This document shows positions 11,524-24,940 of a DNA stretch of 64,000 nt, piece by piece. The notes under the pieces were generated by a model, which searched no databases, was not told where the DNA came from, and saw only the letters and a list, made by a program, of their open reading frames with translations. The DNA is from Biscogniauxia marginata. Lineage: Eukaryota; Ascomycota; Sordariomycetes; Xylariales; Xylariaceae. The translations under genes and the position numbers were made by a program. Numbering within the stretch: position 1 is the first letter of the stretch; every line of letters begins with the position of its first letter. The stretch is taken from positions 1 to 64,000 of the forward strand of contig MU404127.1 of the NCBI GenBank assembly GCA_022695795.1, written 5' to 3'.

Positions 11524-14500
11524 ATGACTTCACTTCAATCGTATGTTCTCGAGAACGACCAGTGGGTGGCTAGGACTATATCTGCTGAAGAGCTTATGAG
11601 AGACAATGGCGCCTCGCGCAAGAGAATGGGCAGACAACCACCGCTGAAGCCACCTACCTGCGGCCTCCTCACCAGGACTATTATCGACAGTCCCATAATT
11701 CGATGGGTACTGCCCGTACAGCTTCGGTCTTCCCGTTACAACGATGTCGCCCTAGTCGGTGTAGGTTGCCCTCACCCTTCTCTACGAACACTTCCACTTG
11801 CCTCGAGCCGGGAGGGTTCTTGTTGTTCACCTTCAAGTCTTTATTGCATCTCTGAGTAAGGCCCGCCGCGGAACTATTCAGATTGCTGGCTTTTTGCATT
11901 CGATTTGGACCATGATGCATTTTCTACCTCTGTTTATGAACACACGTGTCAGGCAAATTCGCTGCTATCTGCTGACATGCATATAGGACCACTGCGTTCA
12001 GATTTGCGAGCTAGATAAAGAAAGGCAGTTCCAAGATGTCGCAATTAAGAGAGACTTCAATTCAAGGATACGAAATGCCCTCGTCATGGGCCCTCCTAAA
12101 TACCCTATCAGTGACAACGGTACCCTCGTCAGATCCGAAGACCGTGATGCGCATATGATGGATTCGGGATCCCAGTCGTATGAATGGCTAGAAGAAGACG
12201 CTCAGCTCTTCCAACAGCTGCTTGTATTGGTGCTCGAACGTGGGGAGTTGGTGTTCCTGTTCCTGCGGCAGACCTCCATTGGGGGTTGGGAGTTCGTCTC
12301 CTCCCATCATAGTATACCCGGTCACCGCCTTGTGAACCCTGGTTTCCATATGACAATTGACCCGTCATGGAGCTACTTGACAGTAGCATGCTCCGAGAAC
12401 CTCTTCATAATGTACCGGTTAGAGACAATGGAAACATTACGTCTCCAGCAATCCCAAGGACAGCCCCTAGAACCCATCGCATCGACACAAGCTCGAGCTG
12501 TTAAGGGTATCATCCACAAGATCGAATTCCTTCATCCTATCCCTGGAAATGACCGCCAGGTCATATTGCTCATCATTATGATACAACCCAAATTCTCCAA
12601 GTTGGCCATATATGAATGGGATCATAGCGAGCCGCTCGAAGATGTCTTCGCGGAGGAGAGGCCTGGACATAGACTCGATGATGCGTATCGAATGCCATTA
12701 CTGATCGTGCCTCTTGTTGTCGGCAGTGCCTTTCTCATAATCACGGAGCGAATCACGGCAACGTGTTCAGACGTTCTTAGTGGTCCACCTATTTTCGTGC
12801 CTTTCGACCTTGCAGACCGTGAAAACACTCTGCTGCACCACGGTACTCATCAGCCACTGTGGACAGCCTGGACGAGACCTGAGCGAAAACCAGAATTCTA
12901 TGCGCATAAGGATGTCATTTACCTCGCTAGGGAGGATGGCTTTATCAACTTTCTCGAAATCGAGGACGAATCTGGTATTGAGACGAGTGTTAGTATGGGT
13001 TCGGTAGACTGTAATATCGACTCGGCCTTCGCATCCGTATTTGACCCTTTTGGAGATGTTCTGGTAGCTGGTGGGGACTCTGGCCCTGGCGCGATTTGGA
13101 ACGTCAGTTTCCCGAAGTTTCGTTTTTTTTTTGTATGTGCCTATACTAACGTTTTGCTCTCCGTAGATAATGGCAAGAGAACATCCGCAGCGCATCGGAC
13201 CAATCCCTAATTGGTCACCCACCGTTGACTTGGTTGTAACTAGCGACGCCATCAGAGGAGCCGGGGAAGAACAGGACAAAAGTTTGAGGACAACGTCACT
13301 AGCTAGCAAAGTGGCCACTACTTGGCTGAAACCAGACAGACTCTTTGCTTGCTCTGGCCGGGGTATGATGGGGGCTATCACCGAGTTACGATACGGCATC
13401 CAAGCGAAGATTGGGTTGGATCTCAAGTACTCCTCGCCAATCAAACAATGCTGGCCTCTCTCAATCTTCGATAATACCATGGATGATGGATTCCTTATGC
13501 TTCTAGCACTGCCAAACAGATCGGCTATTTTACATTTTTCACTGGGCTTCTCCGAAGTCTCTGAGAAAGCCCAAGATGCAGTGCAATTCGACCTATCGTC
13601 GACAACATTAGCAGCGTGCCAGACGACAACTATGACAATCCAGATTACTGCTGCCTACATTACGATTATAACCCCGACAGAATAGTAAGTCCCTTTGGTT
13701 ATACTAGGAAAAATCCGAAGCTTACTTATTCCGCGATTAGTTACCAGCATTTGACCAGTGATTTTACACAAGAACCTTCAGCTGCTGTGACTGACGCGGC
13801 TGTAGACCATGATATCATTGCTATGGCAGTGTATACCGGGTCTAACTTCAAAGTTGAGATATTAGCTATCCATGACACTCTTGTTACCTTTACACGAGCC
13901 TTCGAAGTGGAAGGGGAGGTGACCTGCCTTTCAATTGGAATATTGGCTGGCAATGTCGTTGTAATGGCAGGAATTTGGCAAGGCACAACTTCTACCTTGG
14001 CAATATATCCTGCCAAATTCTCTCAGCAAGCTCCCGAAAGTCCTATACTGCTCGACGTACAGAAGGGTATGTGCTACGTAAACGCCCCTCGTAAATGGTA
14101 TTTATTCGGACTAATAGTTGAATCTACATAGCCGTCATTGATTACAATCCAACTGAGAGAGAAGGTATCCTCAATGGCACCTTGAGCGCTTTAACGAGCA
14201 TTGTATCCGCTGGCGAACACGCAAATAAGGCAACTGTTATTGTGGGCACGAGAAACGGAGACGTCCTCACACTCCACATTGACCTTTCTCAACCTGGACA
14301 ACTTGTAGCCTACCAGGATAGACTTGGGCAATCGCCATCTCATGCCTTCCCTGGTGTTGCGTTCAAGAGCTCTAGCTCTGTCTTAATTTGTAATGACGCC
14401 GAACTTGCGATAATGACGAACTACGGAATAGGGGCTCAAGGGGGCTACTTTGAAGACAAATACCGAGTCTGGCCAACCGATGCGGTTGAGCCTAACATGA

Positions 14501-15954
14501 TCTCGCCTCCGATAAACTCCGTAGCGAGATTGAATCATATACCCAGTTTTGGGGACTCGACATTGGTGATGATTGCTGGTTCGCAAATATTGATAGCAGA
14601 GCTACAGTCTCAGCCCAAACCTGTACCACGACACATGCCTGTTCAAGGTACTCCCATGAAGCTCATCTATTCTAGGTGGCTAAATTCCCTCGTGACTGTC
14701 GTCGTTAAGAATGGGTTGCCCTCTCTACATTTCCTCGATCCCACGACAGGAAAGGATTTGTCATACCCTACACGGGAGCAAGACGACAATCACTATTCAG
14801 AGGTCGATCATATTACAGGCCTCGGTACTTATGATACAAAGGTTGTTTCCCTGGCGAAGTGGACATACAGGAACAGTGGAGCTCGCTGGGAGTGGATAGT
14901 CCTGGCTGTAAGGCTGGGGCAGAATCGGAACCTCCTCTTAGTCGTCTCGACTGAGCCAGAGAAGGTTTCGACGCCAACGGGGTCCTCCCGACGTATACGT
15001 TTCTGGACCAAATTCAAATTAAAAATCACAAGTGCGCCCTTGTTCTCGGTGACGACGGATGAACACGGTCTATTTTTATGCGCCGGGAATAGTCTTCAGT
15101 ATCACACAATCGAACAAAAGAAGTTCAAGCTTGCACGACAGCATGAACTCCCCTCTCCGGCTACATGGATGCAGGTGGTAGACGGTCGGCTGCATGTGCT
15201 CACCACTAAACATTCGCTTATTATTCTGGACTATACAACGGACTTCGCGCTCGAGGGCGAACAGATGGTCCAGCTTCATACGGACGAGACTTGCCGAAGT
15301 GGTTTGCATTTGATCGAGGTTGGATCATTCCTTAGCTCAGAGCAGCGCCAGTCAATTACTATGTTGTCCGACCCTATGTGTAGTGTTTATGGTCTATGGT
15401 CACCATCTCAAAACGAGAGGCCGTTGAAGTTAGTATTCCGTGCTGAACTCCAAGCATCTGTCCGCAGGTTTGCCCGGGGGCGCGCACGGCCGCCATGGGG
15501 TTTGATCAAGAGCCCACCACGTTATGGATGTATTCAGAGCGGGCTGGATGGGTCCGATATTTTAGGACTGAGCATAGACGGATCACTACAACACTTCTCG
15601 CTCCTGAGTGAGGATGCGTGGCGCCTACTCAGGTACATACAGAATCTGGCGATGGGATCACAGGTGATCTGTGAATATGCGTCGGGCACCAGGACCGCTG
15701 ATGTTTTCGACGTGGAACCGAAGCTTAATCCGAAGTTGAATATGCATGTTGATGGAGACATCCTACAGAGGTGCCTCGACAAGCATGCGCTGGAGGAGAT
15801 CACTTCGGAACCACAGCACTCTAGACGCTTACGAGAACTTCTCCAATCACTCGATGGTGGAAAGCATACGTCGGGGTTTCAAGAAACTGACGACAAGCAA
15901 TTCTACGAGCTGGCGTACAGGATTCTTAAATATTACCTCGTACCTATACTATGA
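11524..15954 (+). CDS. MMS1/DDB1/CPSF-A-type beta-propeller protein
   Basis: A large member of the superfamily that includes Mms1, DDB1, Rse1/SF3B3 and CPSF-A, which use stacked WD-like propellers as scaffolds in ubiquitin ligases or RNA-processing complexes. Five exons: 11524-11760, 11987-13102, 13167-13684, 13741-14066 and 14132-15954. The introns are GT-AG (226, 64, 56 and 65 nt), and the exons sum to 1,339 codons plus stop. The N-terminal half resembles the MMS1_N domain: a segment near VALVGDHCVQI is followed by many short beta-strand-like repeats. No enzymatic motif is seen. Each splice restores a sensible reading, for example TPTEYYQHLT at the third junction. Which subfamily it represents, and its partners, cannot be decided from sequence alone. 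The first intron is unusually long for this window. Confidence 0.78.
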
Positions 15955-17139
15955 TGGTGGGTACAGCTGATGGTTTCACAGATCTCGACGGCGCTTATCC
16001 CATGACCTGACTTATGCCGCGATGTTATTATGAGTGTGAAAGCCATCTTGTTGAAATGTGCTTTACCATATAATTCGACTTGACAAAGGGAGCATTTAAA
16101 AAGGGGCAAAGGCCAATGGATGGACTATGGAAGCAGGGAGTTTGACAATGGCAGCGACAGGTAGATACGACGGATCATGACTTGGGAGGCCTACATGCGT
16201 TTTGTACATGATGACAGTAGTTAGAGTAAGCTGGAAGGGATAATAGAGTACAAGAGAGAGGTTAATGAGAAATGACAAGGATTTAACAATTCTTTGGACT
16301 TTCTTTTTATCATGATTGCTATCTGTTTCATCCAGACCAGTTTCTGTGTATCAAGCACTTTCGCTTCTAAACCGCCTAACCTTTGGTACCTGTCATGTTA
16401 TCGGGATGTTTTCAGAGGCAGGTAGGTAGGTACTGCTAATAGAAAGAGGCCCCTTTCTTAGGGATGTCGTGATTTACATGGGTGTTAAGCTTAACAGGTA
16501 TGTGATTAATGTGAATGGAGAGCGTTTTAAGTTGATTAATACCTCCTATCTAACTTAATAAAGTACTTAACCTAGGTATTGCATTAGATATTATTCAGAT
16601 AGAGTATATAATTATGGCCGTAGATATTCCCGTACCAGGTGGGGCCATTACTTGACCCATATTTATTATGACTTTAGCTTATCGATATGTTATCAAGCTC
16701 GCTTAATCTTTTATCTCCGCCCCGATCTGATTCATAACTCCTGGGAAGTGCACAAAAATATTTTATCCTGGCAACCAGCGTCATTCGACCCCACTGCGGC
16801 TACTGCTGTGAAAGGCGGCCCTAACCCTTCTTACAACAGCAGCTTCGAATTGAGGTCCCCTGCGAGGCGGGAGCTAAGGACGAACAACTTCTCCCACACG
16901 GTCAATCCCAAGGTCCAAGGAGATTACTGCACGAGCGTTTGTGCGCCCGCATTTCCCTTTGGTTTCGGCTACGGACTTAAGGCCTGTTTTCTCGCCGTCA
17001 TCGTAGGAATTCACCCCACTCCAGACGCTCTTACATCCAGACGCCGGCGCCACACAACACACAACTTTCAACGTGGATACCGTGCCTTTTTTTTTTTTTT
17101 TCCACAGATACTGCCTTCTCAATTAACGACTCCGCCAAG
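15955..17139. other. Spacer before eIF5B
   Basis: About 1.2 kb between two genes on the same strand, holding the 3' UTR of the propeller gene and the promoter and leader of eIF5B. A 14-base T run at about 17089-17102 lies some 40 bases before the eIF5B start, followed by CCACAG. An intron in the 5' leader is possible. No other gene seen. Confidence 0.55.
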
Positions 17140-20100
17140 ATGCCTCCTAAAAAGAAGGGAAACAAGAAGGCCGATGACGACTGGGAAGCTGAACTTGGAG
17201 AGTCGATCGCACCCACGAATAACAACGGCGATGCCGTCCCTGCCGACGAAACAGAGAAGCAGGATGAGGAGGACGCCCCCGTGGGTGGCCTCATGGCTAT
17301 GATGAAGAAGAACCGGGAAAAGAGGAAGAAGAAAGGGTTGTCCGAAAATTTTGTCGACCCCGGCGCTGAGCCCGAGGCCAACGCTGAATCTAAGGCGCCG
17401 CAAGAGGCTACTATGGACGACGAATTTGCACTGCCGGAAAAGAAAGGCAAAGGTGGGAAGCAGAATAAACAGCCTGCAGCCAAAGCCGCGGCTGCTGGTG
17501 CTGAGGATGACGACACAGGCGACGGCCTGAAAGTGCTCACCAAGGCCGAGAAGGAGAAACAAAAGAAGGAGAGGGAAAAGCAGAGAAAAAGGGAGCAGGT
17601 GAGGAGGATTTCCCAACGTGCTCAGCATAAACCTGTCTACTAATCTATGTAAACTCAGGCTGCGAAGAAAAAGACGACCACTCCCGCACCGGCGGCAGCA
17701 AAGGCACCAGAACCCGCGAAACCCGCTGCTGAAGAAAAGAAAGAGATACCTGCAGCAGTAGCAGCAGCAGCACCGGCACCCGAGACTGGAGGCAAGAAGA
17801 AGAAGCTACCGGCACATCTGCTGGCTCTGCAGAAACAACAAGAAGATCTGCGCCGGCAACGAGAAGAGGCTGAGCGTACTGCTGAAGAGGAGAAAGCTCG
17901 GATCGCCGAACTAGAGCGCCTCGAAGCCGAAGAAGCTAAGCGGAAGGAAGAAGAAAAGGCTCGCAAGAAGCAGAAGGAGAAGGAGAAGATCGAGCAGCTG
18001 AAGAAGGAAGGCAAGTTCCTCACGAAAGCGCAAAGGGAAGAAAAGGCTCGGAATGAGAGGAAGTTGCAGCAGATGCTTGCTGCGGGCGTCAAAGTAGGAC
18101 CGTCGGAAGCCGGCGAGGAGAAAAAAAAGGTTACCTATGACAATAGGAAACGCGGCAAGAAGAATGATCAAAAGGTAGGACCTTTTCGTGTCCACTGTGG
18201 GATATCATCGAGGTATTCGACTGACTTCCGTTGTAGGTTGACGAGGAGAAAGCGTTAGCTGAAGCTGCCGAGCGAGCCAGACTCAAAGCTGAAGCTGCTG
18301 CTAAGGAAGCCGAATCTAAGGCTGCGAAAGAAGCTGCCGCAAAAGAGGCAGAAGCCAAAGCTGCCAAGGCGGAGAGTGATCTCGAGGACGACTGGGAGGC
18401 TGCTGCTGCCGCCGAAGATGATCATGTCAAGGATAACTGGGATGCCGACTCGGACGAGGAGGCTAAAAAGAAGGAAAAGGCCGCCAAAGCCCTTCCGTCA
18501 AGACATAAGCAGGACTCCGATGAGTCGGAATCTGAAGAGGAGTCTTCGGAAGACGAGGAGCGAACAGCTAGACAAGCGGCCGAGGCCCAACGAAAGAAGG
18601 AAGCCGCCGAGCGACGGGAGAAGGCACATCAAGCAGCATTGGCTGCACGGTCAAAGGACAACCTGCGTTCACCGATTTGCTGTATCTTGGGACACGTCGA
18701 TACGGGAAAAACGAAGCTTTTGGACAAGATTCGCCAGACAAATGTCCAAGAAGGAGAAGCAGGTGGTATCACGCAGCAGATTGGTGCTACGTACTTCCCT
18801 GTTGAGGCCATCAAGACCAAGACTGCAGTTGTCAACCCGGACGGCAAGTTCGAGTTCAAGGTCCCAGGTCTGTTGATTATCGACACCCCAGGTCACGAGT
18901 CCTTCTCCAACCTGCGATCGAGAGGTTCTTCGCTCTGTAATATTGCTATTTTGGTTGTTGATATCATGCACGGTCTAGAACCGCAGACCCTCGAGTCCAT
19001 GAAATTGCTTCGTGACCGGAAGACGCCCTTCATTGTCGCCCTCAACAAGATTGATCGTCTTTACGGATGGAAGAAGGTCGACAACAATGGGTTCCAGGAG
19101 AGTTTGGCCCTCCAAAGCAGAGGCGTCCAGAACGAGTTCAAGAACCGGTTAGACCAGACAAAGCTTGCCTTCGCCGAGCAAGGATTCAACGCCGAGGTTC
19201 ACTACGAGAACAAGTCGATGACAAAATTCGTGTCCCTGGTCCCGACGTCGGCTCACACTGGAGAGGGTATCCCCGATATGTTGAAGCTGATCGTGCAACT
19301 AACCCAGGAAAGGATGGTGGGCTCGCTCATGTACCTATCGGAGGTACAAGCTACCGTTCTCGAAGTAAAGGCGATCGAAGGTTTCGGTATGACTATCGAT
19401 GTCATCCTATCTAATGGTATCCTCCGCGAAGGTGACCGAATAATGGTGTGCGGTGTGGAAGGGGTGATTATAACCAATATCCGTGCTCTTCTAACGCCAG
19501 CCACCATGAAAGAACTACGTGTCAAGTCGCAATACGTCCACAACAAGGAGGTAAAGGCTGCAATGGGTGTGAAGATTAGCGCTCCCGGTCTCGAGGGTGC
19601 CATTGCTGGATCTCGATTGCTTGTAGTCGGCCCTGACGATGATGAGGACGACCTCGAAGAAGAGCTCGAGGCAGACCTTAACAAACTTTTCAGTCGTGTC
19701 ACTACAACAGGGCGTGGTGTCAGCGTTCAAGCATCGACTCTTGGTTCGCTTGAAGCCTTGCTTGATTTCCTCAAGGACTGCAAGATTCCTGTGGCAAATG
19801 TTGGAATCGGACCTGTGTTCAAGAGAGATGTAATGCAGTGTGCGACTATGCTTGAGAAGAACCCCGACTATGCTGTCATGCTCTGTTTCGATGTTAAGAT
19901 TGACAAGGATGCGCAGGCTTACGCTGACGAGCAGGGGATCAAGATCTTCACTGCCGACATCATTTACCACCTCTTCGATGCGTTTACAAAGCATATGGAG
20001 GAGCAGCTTGCGAAGAAGAAGGAAGACTCAAAGATGCTGGCTGTATTCCCCTGCGTGCTCAATACTGTGGCTGTCTTCAACAAGACGAACCCCATCGTTG

Positions 20101-20511
20101 TCGGTGTTGACGTAGTGGATGGCAGCCTCAAGGTCAACACTCCTATCGCAGCTATCAAACAGAACCCTACAACAGGTGTCAAGGAGGTTGTAAGCCTAGG
20201 CCGAGTGTGAGTCGAGCCCTGCGATTATTGAAATTACTCTATCATTCCTACTAACACTCAATAGGACATCGATCGAGCGTGACCACAAACAAATACCAGT
20301 CTGTAAGAAGGGGCAACCCTCAGTGGCCGTCAAGATTGAGATGGGTGGCCATCAGCCCACGTACGGCCGTCAGCTCGAGGAGAAGGACGCTCTATACAGC
20401 CTGATCTCACGTGCTAGCATTGACACACTGAAGGAATTCTACCGGAAAGATGTCTCGAACGAGGAGTGGCAGCTCATCATCAAGCTCAAACCCCTGTTTG
20501 ATATTAACTAG
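17140..20511 (+). CDS. fun12: Translation initiation factor eIF5B (ribosomal subunit joining GTPase)
   Basis: eIF5B is the IF2-type GTPase that joins the 60S subunit to the start-codon-bound 40S complex. Exons are 17140-17598, 17659-18174, 18237-20206 and 20265-20511, with introns of 60, 62 and 58 nt, encoding 1,063 residues. The N-terminal ~465 residues are lysine-, glutamate- and alanine-rich and low in complexity, as in yeast Fun12. The GTPase domain starts near residue 470 with G1 GHVDTGKT, then DTPGHE (G3) and NKIDR (G4). The domain II-IV region follows and ends KLKPLFDIN. The final intron splits a Val codon in [14 protein letters not shown]. The start context GCCAAGATGCC is good. No lesions are visible. 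Confidence 0.95.
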
Positions 20512-21339
20512 GTTCTGAACGGAAGACCCCTTGACCAAGCGTGGCGATAAGCAGCAGTAGTTTTGAGGGTCTTCGTTTACCTAACCTAACTGCAAAAAGC
20601 GAGGCTAGCTAGCGAGCGCCTTTGGTCATCTACAGACTATGTATTAATGAGAAAATGGATGAATATATGATCAACGGAAGAGGAAGAGGAAGAGAGGTGG
20701 TGGTGATGGTGATGACGATGCTTTACAGCGGCATATCTGATTCGCTTGTAAATTTTTTTCTCTCCTTCTTCTACTTTCTCCTCCTCCCTACCTGACAGAT
20801 CAGATCATCAAAACCGGAAAAAAATGATTTACTAAAATGTGAAGATTATGAACCATGCTCTTTTGCACGTGACCGACCCCCTCTAGTGATGAGTTTAGAC
20901 ATGACTGACTGGGCTTGCCCCGACACCGGGACCGCGCAAAGTTGTCTTGTTCGGATTCTTACTCACATGGCCGTAGGTAGAGAGGAGGTATTTTTGAGTT
21001 GGAGCATCGTATAGGATATATATATATATATATAGGTTGAGGTAGGTGGGCAGGTAGGTGAGTAAAGTGCTGTGCTCGGACTGTTTTGTTAAATGAGAAT
21101 GAATGAATGAATTAGCGGAGGGTGTTTGATAGTTTGTTTTTTGAACGTGGGAGATGACCGGAGGGAGGATTACGTATGTCTATATGTCTATATGTCTATA
21201 TTACTTATATTAGTGTTAGATAGGGGGGACTAACCAATGCGGACTGTGCGAAAAGGGGCGAGCTTTGGTAAACTAGTATAGTAGGTAAGGTAGGTAAGTA
21301 AGGTTGCACGTTTATAAAAAACCAACTCCCCTCTCTAAT

Positions 21340-21415
21340 GTATCATGTTTATATGTATATTGTATATGTATATTGTATATGTGTATTGTATATGTGTATT
21401 GTATATGTATATATT
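21340..21415. repeat. Imperfect TGTATAT-type minisatellite
   Basis: Successive units of roughly 13 bases, built from GTATATTGTATAT with T/G changes, run across this stretch between eIF5B and hsp88. Confidence 0.7.
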
Positions 21416-21574
21416 GTATTACGGGAGAGTGGTAAGTTATATATGGTAGTTATGCCTGAAGTGTAGGAATGACGACTTACTAGCTAATTTACACTTAGTA
21501 ACTTGTTTCCCCTTAACCCCCCTTAATCTCCTTATTGATGGGAAGCGAACTAGGTACGTGGCACGATGATGATA

Positions 21575-21600
21575 ATCATCATCATCATCATCATCATCAT
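21575..21600. repeat. (ATC)n microsatellite
   Basis: About nine ATC units, preceded by GATGATGAT in the opposite sense, so a short hairpin could form. Confidence 0.8.
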
Positions 21601-22378
21601 GGTCGACATAAGCTCGTGTTAAATAGGTAGCTTAACCACCCCCCTTTTCTATTTCCTTTCCTTTTCATTCTCCTCTTGTTGCCCCCCTTTTCCGCAAGAA
21701 CCATAACTTCGATCACGTTGTCGTCGTGGTGTCTCCCAGTAACTTCCCTACCTACCTACCTACCTTACCTTTACATCTATTTATTATATTCTACCCTATA
21801 TATATATATAATATATGTATCTGTGTGTGTGCTAGTAGGATTTATTTTCACAGAAGTAGGTAGCTAACTGACTATTACGTACAACCTACCTCCTTACACC
21901 ATAACTGCCATTTCCACACCCAACATTCAAATATCCATCCGCAAACTTCCAAGTCATACATAATACCTAAGTCAAAGCTTGTTTACAAATCCCAAAATGC
22001 AAGATAATCAAGTCGAATCATTTATTTCTCCTTTTCTTTTTCCTCTTTATTAGTTATTCGTAAAAATGGGGCTCTCTCATTTGTCCAGATCTACCTATCT
22101 AATTTCTGCAAACCCCGGAAACGACAACCTTCATAGTCACGCCCAAGTCTATTTGAGAATCTGTCAAACCCTGGCAGACGATAGGAAAGGGGGGGCAGGA
22201 CAGGCCTCGAACGTGACGTCATTTCGTCGGTCAAAGATCCTCTCCCCGTGTATTCATTACACTTTTCCCCCTTTGCTTCATCATGATACATGCTCCATGC
22301 TGTAATATAAACCATTGGCCCTCATTACCTTCTAGAAAAAATGTCCGTTTGTCGTTAGGCTGTGCCTTGCGCACCATC

Positions 22379-24940
22379 TTACGACTCTTCAACCTCAGGT
22401 TTCCCCTCGGCATCCGTCATTTCCTCGTCCTTGTTCGCCTCTGTCTTCTCGGGCTCTGCTGCCTTTCGGGCTTCTTCTTCGGCAGTTTTCTTGGCGGCAT
22501 TCTCGGCGTCAATCTTAGCTTGGAGCGCTTGACGGTCAGCCTCGATCTTGTCGAAGTATCGCTGAGTGATAGGTCCGGCCATAGCACGAATCTCATCCAT
22601 CTTGGCGACGTAGACTGCCTTGGTAGCATCTTCTCCGTCTTCGTATAACCAATCCTGCTGAATGTTAGCTTCCGTGATCACTGATAAACTAACCCTGGGA
22701 GAGTCTCACCTCGCTCTCGGTGAGCTTTGACCGCAGAGCGTCCTTCTCCTCATCACTAGCGAAGTCGGCAAGCTGGTCGTCTAGCTTGTTACGCAAGTCA
22801 TAAATGTATGTCTCCAGCTCGTTCTTCTTCTCTTCAGTATCGGCAACCAGCTTATCCTCTATGACCATGGCGGCTTCCTTCTCGTAGAAGCTGTTCTTGG
22901 TGCTCTCATCGAGAGAGGACGTGCCAGCAACGATAGGCAAATCACCTTTTCGGACTTGCTTCTTAACCTTGCGAGTCTTTGGCTTGGCGTCGTCTTTCTT
23001 GTCATCGGTTTCCATAGCCTATAATCTTGTTAATCAAATATTATTCATGCAATAAAATAGGTGTTATGCAACAGCGTTGCCGAATTTAGCTTGAACCGCA
23101 GGTATTGCTTGCCAGCCCCAATCGGCAGCAACAAGACAAAACACACACGAAACTTGATGATCCTGGGGTGTGGGATTCAACTTACATCGGGATCCTTCTT
23201 GTCACCATCTTCCTTCTTCTCGTCCTTGACCTCTTCCTCAACTTCCTGGTCCTCGACGTAGTAGCCACTCTCTACGTTTAGAATGCCGTGGATGTTAACT
23301 CTGGCCTTCAGTTTGCAGATCATGAATTCAGACTTGGGGTCAGCCTTGACGCCCTTGACTGAGAATCGACCAATGAATGGAGACACTTTGCCCGGGAGAT
23401 CTTCAGGATTGGCATATCTGGCCTCGAGATCAAACGGCTGTTTGCGGTAGAAGGTCAAGATCTTTGTAGAAGGGAGGACATTGCCCTTATTGAAGACGGT
23501 AAGGCTCGTGTCTTCATCAGGTATGTCGACATCTTTCTCCCATGAGAACTCGATCGGGTAAGTGACGATGTCCTGAACGGCAAAGTCACGGACCTTAAAT
23601 ACGGGGGAGAGGATGGCACAGCTGAAGGCGCAGCCTCGGGCGACGGCCTCGTCCTGGTTGAGGGTAAAAGATAGCGTCTTCCCGAAGAAAGCCTGAATTC
23701 GCTCCTTGATAGCGGGCACACGTGTGCTACCACCGACCAGTTCGACTATGTCGATATCATCCTTGGTCAGCTTTGCGTCGGCGAGGGCCTGCTCCAAGGG
23801 TCCCGGAACCTTGGCCAAGAGAGGCTCCACAAGGGCCTCGAATTCTTGCCTAGTGACCATAGCAGTTACGTCGACATCATTCATAAGCGACTCGATATTC
23901 AAAGGCGCCTGCTGGTTGGCAGACAGGATCTTCTTCAGCTTCTCAGCAGCGACCTCGACACGAGCGAGGGCCTTGGGGTTAGTCGCGATATCGATGTGGT
24001 ACTTGCCCTTGAATTCCTTCTGAAAGTGGTTCACCAAGGCCAGGTTGAACTCTCTGCCGCCAAAGTGACGGTCGCAGGCAGTTGACTTGACGGCCAGCTC
24101 ACCCTTCTTGAACTCGACAATGGAGCAAGAGTAGTTGCTGTGTCCAACATCGACGAAAGCGACCCGACGCGGCTTCTCCTCGGCAGAAGGTAGGTCGAGC
24201 TTGGTGATACCATAACCAAGAGCAGCGGCAGTGTTATCGTTCATGATACGGAGGGGCTTGAGGCCGGCAATCTCGGCAGCATCGAGCACACTCCTCCGCT
24301 GGACATCTGTGAACCAGGCGGGCACACTCAGAACGACGTCGGAGACGGGGAGCTTCAACTCGGTCGCGGTGGTCTGCTTGACCTTGCTAAAGAACATAGC
24401 GATCAGCTGGGTGGCCGAGAACTTCTCCTTCTTGCCCAGATATGTGACCTCGGCGCCGACCTGGCCGGCTACGTCGACGAGGGGGGCCGAGACATATTGC
24501 TGCTCGATCTGAATATCAGGATCCTTCAAGCTTCGGCCAGCGAGACGCTTTAGAGAACCGACGGTGTTCTTGAGGTTGGAGATTTCTTGGGTCTTGGCTG
24601 CTTCGCCGAGGTATCGGGCCTTGGGGCCGAAACCAACCAGGGAACTGTCGGGAGGAGCGTCAGCATTGGACTGGGTGACTGGGTCAAGGGCCATAGAGGG
24701 TGGTAGGTAGACTTACGGTGTTGCCCGGTTGGAGACCTCATTGGTGATCTGCATGCTCGGTCAGCCTCGCTCGTCGCAATACAGCAAAGGAAGGGCAGTA
24801 CGTACGACATCAACACCTCGATTTCTGGCGACGGCAATAACCGTGTTGAGGGTTCCGAAATCGATACCTGGGGGTGGTGTTAGTCCTGATATTCGTTTGT
24901 ATTGCGCGGGCAGAGAAGACGTACCCACTACGCTGCTCAT
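22379..24940 (-). CDS. hsp88: Hsp88 / Sse1-type Hsp110 chaperone
   Basis: Hsp110-class proteins are nucleotide-exchange factors for cytosolic Hsp70 and holdases for unfolded proteins. Six exons: 24940-24925, 24867-24806, 24748-24717, 24644-23186, 23018-22710 and 22654-22379. The introns measure 57, 57, 72, 167 and 55 nt. The product is 717 residues. It opens MSSVVGIDFGTLNTVIAVARN, the actin-like ATPase phosphate-binding loop with the Hsp110 variant (FGTLN instead of FGTTN). LVGGSTRVPAIKERI is the adenosine-motif region, and an acidic linker (EDQEVEEEVKDEKKEDGDKK) separates the substrate domain from the helical tail. Three small exons at the 5' end match the usual fungal layout. A heat-shock element lies upstream at 25344-25361. 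Confidence 0.93.

Larger units (their letters stand above)
20512..22378. other. Convergent spacer rich in simple repeats
   Basis: About 1.9 kb between the 3' ends of eIF5B and hsp88. It holds a (TA)n tract (21018-21034), GTCTATAT units (21178-21200), TGTATAT/TGTATTG repeats (about 21340-21415), an ATC array (21575-21600) and TACC words (about 21750-21770). No coding frame is supported. Confidence 0.65.

Noticed and set aside
16652..17302. 216-codon plus-strand frame overlapping the eIF5B leader and start
   Set aside because: It runs through the T-tract and into eIF5B in another frame. The composition is unlike a protein and the eIF5B start is certain.
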